NCBI GenBank assembly: GCA_009924535.1
Contig: RFRI01000116.1
Location: forward strand, 1 to 5,380
From: Verrucomicrobiota bacterium
GTDB lineage: Bacteria; Verrucomicrobiota; Verrucomicrobiia; Opitutales; UBA953
Length of the DNA: 5,380 nt
Reading direction: 5' to 3'
Numbering within the stretch: position 1 is the first letter of the stretch; every line of letters begins with the position of its first letter. The notes beneath the pieces are model-generated. The model was not told the DNA's origin, did not search any database, and saw nothing but the letters and a program-made list of their open reading frames with translations. Made by a program: the position numbers and the translations under genes. Shown here in pieces: positions 1 to 4,954 of this stretch.

Positions 1-815
1 CTGTGGCGCGCAAAGGCGACCCATTCGGCGGATCCGCGGACGAACCAGGTGCCGGATTTCTCGAGGAACTGCGTCACTCCGAAGCGGATCGGCACTTCGC
101 CGATCGCGACCGCGCGCGATCCGTAGCTGCCGTCGGTGAGCGCGAAACTCAAGGTCTCATAGGCGACCGTAAGGTCGATCGTGGTCGCATGGTCTTCGGT
201 CAGGAAGCCACGGACGATGATACCGTTCTGGAGACCCGTGGCGCGCAGTTCGACTTCGCCGTACTTGCACGGGCGCCAGACGGCCTTGACGTAAGGGATG
301 GGTAGGATGGAAGACTCGAAGCGGTCCTCCAGCAGGACACCCAACGCGACGTCGGTCTCGGCGTCGGGGCGCCAGCGCGTGGCGGCGCCCAAGCCCCAGC
401 GATGCGCGCTGCCTAGGCTCACGCCCTCTTCGGCCGCGAACTCCAGGGCGTAGATCAGCTGGACGGCGTACTTCTGATTCCAATCCCACTGACGGAAACC
501 CGTGACCATGACGTCGGTCGTATCGCCATAGGAACGGTCCGTGCCGGCGATCGCGCCGCCGAAACGATTGGCGTACTTGTACCACTCGAGGTCGACCGCA
601 CGGTCCGGCGTCTGATAGATCAGCTCGGCGCCGATACGGGACCGGCCGAACTCGCCGGCGACGCCACCGGAGTGGCTGACCGCATCGGTGCCGCGATATT
701 GGTAATCCGCGGAGAGCACCCAGTTCTTAACGGAAACCGACTCAGCTGCCGCAAGTTGGGCGGAAAATAATGCACAAAATAAGGCAGTATGCTTAACTTT
801 AAGCAGTTGTTTCAT
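1..815 (-). CDS. Putative outer-membrane beta-barrel protein, DUF6268-like (partial, 3' end outside window)
   Basis: The frame is open from an ATG at 815 down to the window edge, giving 271 complete codons with no stop. The product begins with a typical Sec signal peptide: basic start MKQLLKVKHT, hydrophobic core ALFCALFSAQ, and likely cleavage after LAAA near residue 24. The rest alternates polar and aromatic/hydrophobic residues in short strands (for example LSADYQYRG, SRIGAELIYQ, DVMVTGFRQW, GLGAATRWRP, WRPCKYGEVELRATG, TIDLTVAYETLSFAL), which is the look of an outer-membrane beta-barrel. The segments LLEDRFESSILPIPYVKAVW (about 161-180) and AIGEVPIRFGV (about 237-247) recall the DUF6268 family, but this is recognition from memory; TorF/Gcw_chp-like porin is the alternative. 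Substrate is unknown. It is divergent from the first amt gene, which hints at, but does not prove, a link to nitrogen compounds. No clear ribosome binding site precedes the ATG. Confidence 0.72.
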   Translation of the reverse strand, partial: MKQLLKVKHTALFCALFSAQLAAAESVSVKNWVLSADYQYRGTDAVSHSGGVAGEFGRSRIGAELIYQTPDRAVDLEWYKYANRFGGAIAGTDRSYGDTTDVMVTGFRQWDWNQKYAVQLIYALEFAAEEGVSLGSAHRWGLGAATRWRPDAETDVALGVLLEDRFESSILPIPYVKAVWRPCKYGEVELRATGLQNGIIVRGFLTEDHATTIDLTVAYETLSFALTDGSYGSRAVAIGEVPIRFGVTQFLEKSGTWFVRGSAEWVAFARH

Positions 816-826
816 GGTTAAAATTT

Positions 827-854
827 AAAATACCCCGAAATCATTCGAAGGCAA
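827..854 (-). promoter_or_regulatory. Possible sigma-70-type promoter of the divergent beta-barrel gene
   Basis: On the minus strand TTGCCT (854-849) is followed after 16 bp by TATTTT (832-827). These match the TTGACA and TATAAT consensus at four of six and four of six positions. The region is AT-rich compared with the surrounding genes. If used, transcription would begin near 820, about 5 nt before the ATG at 815. The match is modest and the AT-rich tract could produce it by chance. Confidence 0.3.
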
Positions 855-864
855 GCGAGTTGCC
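850..864. promoter_or_regulatory. Short inverted repeat in the divergent intergenic region (possible operator)
   Basis: GGCAA-GCGAG-TTGCC is a perfect 5-bp inverted repeat with a 5-bp spacer. It overlaps the -35 candidate of the leftward gene and ends 16 bp before the sigma-54 box of the rightward amt gene, so a protein bound here could affect both. It does not match the NtrC consensus that I know, and no identical copy lies upstream of the second amt gene. A 5-bp arm is short enough to be chance. Confidence 0.2.
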
Positions 865-880
865 GGCCCTGACTATTTTA

Positions 881-896
881 TGGCACGAATTTTGCT
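881..896 (+). promoter_or_regulatory. Sigma-54 (RpoN) -24/-12 promoter of the first amt gene
   Basis: TGGCACGAATTTTGCT matches the sigma-54 consensus TGGCACG-N4-TTGCW at every defined position, with the GG and GC elements correctly spaced. The C of GC at 895 would lie near -12, placing the transcription start near 907, only about 4 nt before the ATG at 911. Sigma-54 promoters of amt/gln genes are normally activated by NtrC-type enhancer-binding proteins under nitrogen limitation. No convincing NtrC site was found in the roughly 65 bp upstream, so enhancers could lie further away inside the divergent gene. Confidence 0.85.
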
Positions 897-910
897 TAAT
901 AAAAAGCAGT

Positions 911-2188
911 ATGCTTATTTCTGCCACCCCTACCCCTTCCACCGGTGACAATGTCTGGGTCCTAGTGAGTTCCGCGCTCGTCCTGATGATGTGCCTCCCC
1001 GGCCTCTTCCTCTTCTATGGAGGCTTGGTGCGCGGCAAGAACGTGCTCTCGATCGCCGCCCAATGCCTAGCCCTCACCGCGATGGGCATCCTGATGTGGT
1101 GGGGCTTCGGCTACAGCCTCGTCTTCGGCAAAAGCTACGCCGGCAGCTTCATCGGACACATCTTCGGCGGCGGAGAGCATTTCGGCTTCCTCGGACTCGG
1201 CGCCGAGTCGAGCGGCTACGAGTCCCGGATCTCGGGAGCCACCTTCGCCCTCTTCCAAGCGATGTTCGCGGCGATCACGCCGGCCCTCATCATCGGCGCC
1301 GTGGCCGAACGGATGAAGTTCTCCGCGGTGATGTTCTTCTCCTTCCTCTGGACGATCCTCGTCTACTACCCTGTCGCGCACGCGGTCTGGGGCGTCACCG
1401 GTGATTTCTCCGGCATCGCCAACGACGACGCCGCCTTCAAGGCCGCCGACTTCGCCGGCGGCATCGTCGTGCATATGACCTCGGGCTGGTCCGCCCTCCT
1501 CCTCTGCATCCTCGTCGGCCCGCGCGCCGGCTTCGGCAAACGCCCGATGACCCCGCACAGCATGGTGCTTTGCGTCGTCGGCACGGGCCTGCTCTGGGCC
1601 GGCTGGTACGGTTTCAACGCAGGTTCCGCCCTCGCTGCCGACGGCATCGCCATCCAGGCTTTCCTCACCACGACCCTCGGCGCGGCCACCGCCACGATTG
1701 CTTGGGCGGCCGTGGAGAAGCTGCACCGCGGCAAGATCTCGGTGCTCGGACTTTGCTCCGGCGCGATCGCCGGCCTCGCCACCGTGACCAACGCCGCGGG
1801 CTTCGTCTCGGGCGGCTCCGCCGTGCTCATCGGCCTGCTGGCCGGAACGATTTCCTACTGGGCCTGCTCGGTGCTCAAGCCGAAGTTCGGGTACGACGAT
1901 GCGCTGGACACCTTCGGCGTGCACGGCGTGGGCGGCACGATCGGAGCGCTCGCGACCGCCTTGCTCATGAACGCGCAGGCGAATCCTGCCGGCGGCAAGC
2001 TGATCGCCAAAGGCCTGCTCAAAGGTCAGCTCCTCGCCATGCTTCTCTGCATCGCCCTCTCGCTGATCATGACTTGGTTCATCGCCAAGCTCGTCGCGGC
2101 GACCATCGGACTAAGGGCGACGGAGGAAGGCGAGGCTCAGGGACTTGATATCTCTGACCACGGCGAAGAAGGCTATTATCATAATTAA
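911..2188 (+). CDS. amt: Ammonium transporter, Amt/MEP/Rh family (Amt-1, no signal peptide)
   Basis: This is an inner-membrane channel-like transporter for ammonium of 425 residues, about the usual mature Amt length. Family motifs run in order: first helix with PGLFLFYGGLVRGKNVLS (30-47), Phe-gate motif FQAMF (115-119), AERMKFSA (132-139), HAVWG with W160 (E. coli AmtB W148), DFAGG with D180, the first pore histidine H188 in VVHMTSG, WYGFNAGSA with gate F235 and S239, and FGVHGVGG with the second pore histidine H338. The gate, recruitment-site and twin-histidine residues are thus all intact. The C-terminal tail (about 404-425, GLDISDHGEEGYYHN) keeps the conserved segment tied to PII/GlnK control. 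The open frame extends upstream to a TTG at 860, but the sigma-54 box lies inside that stretch, so ATG 911 is the likely start. The residues after it (MLISATPTPSTGDNVW) do not form a signal peptide. There is no Shine-Dalgarno sequence. Confidence 0.96.
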   Translation: MLISATPTPSTGDNVWVLVSSALVLMMCLPGLFLFYGGLVRGKNVLSIAAQCLALTAMGILMWWGFGYSLVFGKSYAGSFIGHIFGGGEHFGFLGLGAESSGYESRISGATFALFQAMFAAITPALIIGAVAERMKFSAVMFFSFLWTILVYYPVAHAVWGVTGDFSGIANDDAAFKAADFAGGIVVHMTSGWSALLLCILVGPRAGFGKRPMTPHSMVLCVVGTGLLWAGWYGFNAGSALAADGIAIQAFLTTTLGAATATIAWAAVEKLHRGKISVLGLCSGAIAGLATVTNAAGFVSGGSAVLIGLLAGTISYWACSVLKPKFGYDDALDTFGVHGVGGTIGALATALLMNAQANPAGGKLIAKGLLKGQLLAMLLCIALSLIMTWFIAKLVAATIGLRATEEGEAQGLDISDHGEEGYYHN

Positions 2189-2190
2189 GC

Positions 2191-2229
2191 CCTGCTCTCG
2201 GGGTAGTCGCCGGCAGGTTTGCTTTTTTT
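2191..2229 (+). terminator. Probable intrinsic terminator after Amt-1
   Basis: The hairpin begins 3 bp after the TAA. CCTGC (2191-2195) pairs with GCAGG (2213-2217), and an inner CGG (2199-2201) pairs with CCG (2210-2212) across a 3-nt bulge. TTTGCTTTTTTT (2218-2229) follows. A competing pairing also exists: CCTGCTC (2191-2197) with GAGCAGG (2231-2237). A 10-bp palindrome GCAGGCCTGC (2233-2242) lies just beyond. The stem is imperfect, so efficiency is uncertain and some read-through into the next gene is possible. Confidence 0.45.
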
Positions 2230-2299
2230 CGAGCAGGCCTGCGGGTGGGTTAAGTTGTTTTTTGAGCACATTCAAGTCATCGGCTCGAAAGGTGGCGGT

Positions 2300-2315
2300 T
2301 GGCACGAGGGTTGCG
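2300..2315 (+). promoter_or_regulatory. Sigma-54 (RpoN) -24/-12 promoter of the second amt gene
   Basis: TGGCACGAGGGTTGCG matches TGGCACG-N4-TTGC exactly; only the final W position is G. The preceding base is also T (TTGGCACG), as in many strong sigma-54 promoters. The predicted transcription start is near 2326, about 4 nt before the ATG at 2330. The box-to-ATG distance (30 bp, first T to A of ATG) is identical to that of the first amt gene. The upstream 110 bp show no recognisable NtrC site. Confidence 0.82.
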
Positions 2316-2329
2316 AAAGAGCACTCGCC

Positions 2330-3877
2330 ATGAACTCCCTGCTACGAACCCTCACCATCCTCGCTCTGGCGGCAGTGCCCTATCTGTCGTCCGCGCAGAA
2401 CGCGCCCGCTCCGGCGGCTGCACCCGCCGTCGAAGCGGCCAAAACCCCTCCGCCCCCTCCGGCTCCTTCGCTTGAACAGCGTATCGCCGGCCTCGAGGCC
2501 GCCATCGGCAACGGTGATCCCACCGCTGCGTTGAAGACCGGCCCCAAGGATAAGGACGGCAACGCCACCATCCCGGCCGGTCTCACCACGCCGACCGTCG
2601 GCGTCGCGGCACCCGGCCACAACGGCTTCATGATGATCTGCGCCGCGCTGGTGCTCTTCATGACGCTCCCCGGCCTCTTCCTCTTCTACGGCGGCCTGGT
2701 CCGCGCGAAGAACGTCCTCTCGGTCGTCGCGCAGTGCTTCGGCCTCGCCGGCCTGGTCGCGGTGCTCTGGTGGGCCGTGGGTTACTCCCTGGTCTTCGGC
2801 AAGAGCTTCGACGGCACCCTGCTCGGCCACGTCTTCGGCGGCAGCGAGTACTTCTTCCTCAACGGCGTGACCTCCGCTCCGAACACCGACTACGCCTTCT
2901 GGATCTCCCAGAACGTGTTCTCGATGTACCAGCTGATGTTCGCGATCATCACCCCGGCCCTCATCGTCGGCGCCATCGCCGAGCGCATGAAGTTCTCCGC
3001 GGTCATGCTCTTCATGCTCGGCTGGATGTTCCTCGTCTACTTCCCGATGGCCCACGCGATCTGGGGTATCACCGGTGACATGAACGGCGTCTGGAACGCC
3101 AAGGCTGCCATCAAGGCCATCGATTTCGCCGGCGGCACCGTGGTCCACATGACCTCCGGTTGGTCCGCCCTCCTGCTCTGCATCATCCTCGGACCCCGCA
3201 TCGGCTTCGGCAAGAAGTCCATGACGCCCCACAGCATGGTGCTCTGCGCGGTCGGTACCGGCATGCTCTGGGTCGGCTGGTACGGCTTCAACGCCGGCTC
3301 GGCGCTCGCCGCCGATGGCGTCGCCGCTCAGGCCTTCACCACCACGACGCTCGCCGCCGCGGTCGGTGCCTTCACCTGGGCCGGTCTCGAGTGGATCATC
3401 CGCAAGCACGCCAGCATCCTGGGCTTCTGCTCGGGCGCCGTCGCCGGCCTGGTCGTGATCACGCCCGCCGCGGGCTTCGTCTCCGCCAACTCCGCGGTGC
3501 TGATCGGCGTCCTCGCCGGTGTGGTGCCCTTCCTGGCGGTCGTCTACCTGAAGGCCAAGCTCGGCTACGACGATGCGCTCGACACCTTCGGCGTCCACGC
3601 GGTCGGCGGCACCCTTGGTGCCATCGTGACCGGCATCTGCGCCACGGCCGACGCCAACGGCAATCTCACCACCAACCTGAAGGACATCGTGGGCAAGACG
3701 CTCTGGGTCGAACAGTTCAAGGCGATCGGCGTCACGCTGGTCCTCTCCCTGATCGCCACCGCCATCCTCGCCTTCGTGGTGAAGGCCCTGATCGGCCTCC
3801 GCCCGACCGAAGAAGAGGAGGCCCGCGGCCTCGACATCTCGGACCACGGCGAAGAAGGCTACAGCCACAACTCCTAA
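2330..3877 (+). CDS. amt: Ammonium transporter, Amt/MEP/Rh family (Amt-2, signal peptide and Pro/Ala-rich N-terminal extension)
   Basis: This second inner-membrane ammonium transporter has 515 residues, about 90 more than Amt-1. It starts with a signal peptide (MNSLLRTLTILALAAVPYLSS, likely cleavage after A22 in SSA-QN). A Pro/Ala-rich stretch with five consecutive prolines (24-46), a short predicted helix (SLEQRIAGLEAAIG, 47-60) and a polar linker follow, before the first transporter helix near residue 98. The core is intact: YQLMF gate motif (200-204, F204 equivalent to E. coli F107), W245, D265, pore histidine H273, F320 and S324 in WYGFNAGSA, and H423 in FGVHAVGG. The tail LDISDHGEEGYSHNS keeps the PII-contact segment. 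An upstream frame extension to 2219 contains the sigma-54 box and would hide the signal peptide, so ATG 2330 is preferred. It is a close paralog of Amt-1, presumably a duplication followed by divergence. Its extension would face the periplasm; its role is unknown. Confidence 0.96.
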   Translation: MNSLLRTLTILALAAVPYLSSAQNAPAPAAAPAVEAAKTPPPPPAPSLEQRIAGLEAAIGNGDPTAALKTGPKDKDGNATIPAGLTTPTVGVAAPGHNGFMMICAALVLFMTLPGLFLFYGGLVRAKNVLSVVAQCFGLAGLVAVLWWAVGYSLVFGKSFDGTLLGHVFGGSEYFFLNGVTSAPNTDYAFWISQNVFSMYQLMFAIITPALIVGAIAERMKFSAVMLFMLGWMFLVYFPMAHAIWGITGDMNGVWNAKAAIKAIDFAGGTVVHMTSGWSALLLCIILGPRIGFGKKSMTPHSMVLCAVGTGMLWVGWYGFNAGSALAADGVAAQAFTTTTLAAAVGAFTWAGLEWIIRKHASILGFCSGAVAGLVVITPAAGFVSANSAVLIGVLAGVVPFLAVVYLKAKLGYDDALDTFGVHAVGGTLGAIVTGICATADANGNLTTNLKDIVGKTLWVEQFKAIGVTLVLSLIATAILAFVVKALIGLRPTEEEEARGLDISDHGEEGYSHNS

Positions 3878-3887
3878 CCCCCCCCCC
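3878..3887. repeat. C10 homopolymer directly after the Amt-2 stop codon
   Basis: Ten consecutive cytosines follow the TAA with no gap and precede a 10-bp palindrome (GAGCCGGCTC, 3893-3902) and the terminator. The tract is non-coding, so length changes would not alter the protein. It is prone to slippage and to sequencing error, so its exact length should be treated with caution. Confidence 0.6.
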
Positions 3888-3902
3888 AGAGGGAGCCGGC
3901 TC

Positions 3903-3938
3903 GCAGGCCGTCCGACACCGGACGGCCTGCTTCTTTTT
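3903..3938 (+). terminator. Strong rho-independent terminator after Amt-2
   Basis: A perfect 12-bp GC-rich stem, GCAGGCCGTCCG (3903-3914) with CGGACGGCCTGC (3919-3930), closes a 4-nt loop ACAC. It is followed at once by TTCTTTTT (3931-3938). This is a textbook intrinsic terminator and separates the ammonium-transport block from the regulator/VWA block downstream. Confidence 0.93.
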
Positions 3939-3947
3939 AGGGATAAT

Positions 3948-3975
3948 CTGACAGTCGCGTTTTACACTATATTAT
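3948..3975 (+). promoter_or_regulatory. Probable sigma-70-type promoter of the MerR-like gene
   Basis: CTGACA (3948-3953) and TATTAT (3970-3975) each match the TTGACA/TATAAT consensus at five of six positions, with a 16-bp spacer, in an AT-rich gap just after the strong terminator. Transcription would start near 3982, about 7 nt before an ATG at 3989 and 40 nt before the in-frame ATG at 4022. Confidence 0.55.
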
Positions 3976-4021
3976 TGCCCTTTCCGAGATGCTGACAGCA
4001 GAATGTCTCTATTCCACGACC

Positions 4022-4855
4022 ATGCTCAAGCTATCCGCCCAACTGAACGACGAGGAATTCCTTGGCACCGCCGAGGACCTGGCCGCCTTCGTCTCGGATA
4101 AACTCGCTTCCCTCGGGTTCGGCGATCGCCACCGCTCGACCGAACGCCTGGTGCGCTTCTACGCCTACGAAGGCCTGCTCTCCAAGCCCGAGCGCGCCCC
4201 GGATGACCGCCGCAAGGCGAACTTCGGCCCACTACAAGTGAGGCAGCTGCTCCTCGCCCGCCTCCTGGCCGAACGCGGCTGGGACCTCGACCGCATCCGC
4301 ACCCTCCTGCATGACAACCGAGAAGTCTCGCAGCTGAATAAGCTCATTGACGAATTAGCCACGCCCACCGAGGCGGAAAAGCTCTTCTTCCGTACGCGCA
4401 GCAGCGACGTCGACACGCTTTCCGAGCCCTCCCCTCTCCGCTCTTACAAGCCGGACCGCAGCCTCTCGCCCGTTATCTTCTCATCCCGCGACAGCGAAAT
4501 GCCGGATTCGTCGTCGCCCAAGTTCCGCCGCAAGACCAGCTACTCGACCGTCCAACAGCTCAGACAGATCGCCGATAGCGAAGAAAGCCCCGCCGAAGCC
4601 CTCCGCCTGATGATAAAAAAGGAGATGGCGCGCGAAGACCTCTCCCCGGCCGCCCGCAATCTCTTCGAACAACTCCTGGCCTTCAACCCCACCACCCGGG
4701 GGGATGAACCTAAGACGGAAAGATGGACCAAACTCCGCCTAGCCCACTGGTGTGAAGCCCACTTCAATATCGACAGTCGGATCACCCCAACAAAAGACGA
4801 ACTGCAAGAGATCGTGGACAATTTCAGCAAGGCGTTGATGAACAAGTACTTATAA
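4022..4855 (+). CDS. MerR-like winged helix-turn-helix regulator with unrecognised C-terminal region
   Basis: The product is 277 residues from this ATG. Residues about 40-98 (STERLVRFYAYEGLLSKPER, a DDRRKANF wing, then LQVRQLLLARLLAERGWDLDRIRTLL) follow the MerR-type DNA-binding pattern of x-RFY-x-x-x-GLL, RR and a recognition/dimer helix. The usual 'IRYYE' reads VRFYAYE. Residues 115-175 are Ser/Pro/Arg-rich and probably disordered. The C-terminal third (about 175-277) is helical and matches no effector domain I recognise, and there is no metal-binding cysteine cluster. An in-frame ATG at 3989 would add 11 residues. Neither ATG has a Shine-Dalgarno sequence. The extra codons (ACA, GCA, TGT, TAT) are less GC-ending than the following ones, which favours 4022, while the predicted promoter suits either. 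The gene lies 99 bp before a VWA gene in the same direction and may regulate it. Most MerR proteins are shorter, so the long tail is unusual. Confidence 0.75.
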   Translation: MLKLSAQLNDEEFLGTAEDLAAFVSDKLASLGFGDRHRSTERLVRFYAYEGLLSKPERAPDDRRKANFGPLQVRQLLLARLLAERGWDLDRIRTLLHDNREVSQLNKLIDELATPTEAEKLFFRTRSSDVDTLSEPSPLRSYKPDRSLSPVIFSSRDSEMPDSSSPKFRRKTSYSTVQQLRQIADSEESPAEALRLMIKKEMAREDLSPAARNLFEQLLAFNPTTRGDEPKTERWTKLRLAHWCEAHFNIDSRITPTKDELQEIVDNFSKALMNKYL

Positions 4856-4906
4856 TTATGACAGTAACTTTCGTGTGCTAATGACAAGAAAGTATCTCTG
4901 GTGGTG

Positions 4907-4935
4907 TTGACATTTTAAGAGGGGTGGCACATAGT
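4907..4935 (+). promoter_or_regulatory. Possible sigma-70-type promoter of the VWA gene
   Basis: A perfect TTGACA (4907-4912) is followed after 17 bp by CATAGT (4930-4935), four of six matches to TATAAT. Transcription would start near 4942, next to the ATG at 4943 and 13 nt before the ATG at 4955. The gap of about 100 bp after the MerR-like gene supports a separate promoter, although no clear terminator was seen there, so co-transcription is also possible. Confidence 0.4.
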
Positions 4936-4954
4936 GGAGGCGATGATTCCTCCC

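Noticed and set aside
3..585. Open frames at 3-305 (plus) and 157-585 (minus) near the left edge
   Set aside because: They lie in other frames of the leftward beta-barrel gene and have Arg/Asp-rich products without recognisable features.
860..910. Upstream extension of Amt-1 to a TTG at 860
   Set aside because: The extra 17 residues do not resemble an Amt N-terminus or a signal peptide, and the stretch contains the sigma-54 box.
2219..2329. Upstream extension of Amt-2 to 2219
   Set aside because: It would bury the clear signal peptide starting at 2330 and overlap both the terminator T-tract and the sigma-54 box.
2342..3868. Long open frame (about 508 codons) on the minus strand opposite Amt-2, and a similar one at 1067-1924 opposite Amt-1
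   Set aside because: The products are low-complexity strings of Asp, Glu, Gly, Arg, Ala and His, the usual antisense reading of GC-rich genes with strong third-position bias. The plus strand encodes clear transporters.
4615..4621. In-frame A-AAA-AAG slippery heptamer inside the MerR-like gene, with GGAG just after it
   Set aside because: It is the classic -1 frameshift heptamer, but no suitably spaced upstream Shine-Dalgarno or clear downstream hairpin was seen. The -1 frame gives only about 28 codons before a TGA, and the zero frame continues normally. Probably chance at a Lys-Lys pair.
4867..4893. Inverted repeat ACTTTC ... GAAAGT after the MerR-like gene as a terminator
   Set aside because: There are only six AT-rich pairs around a 15-nt loop and no T-tract follows. 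Too weak to call.
4925..4940. TGGCAC upstream of the VWA gene as a third sigma-54 promoter
   Set aside because: The TTGC element is absent at the required distance; the bases there read GGAG. A TTGACA-type promoter fits better.
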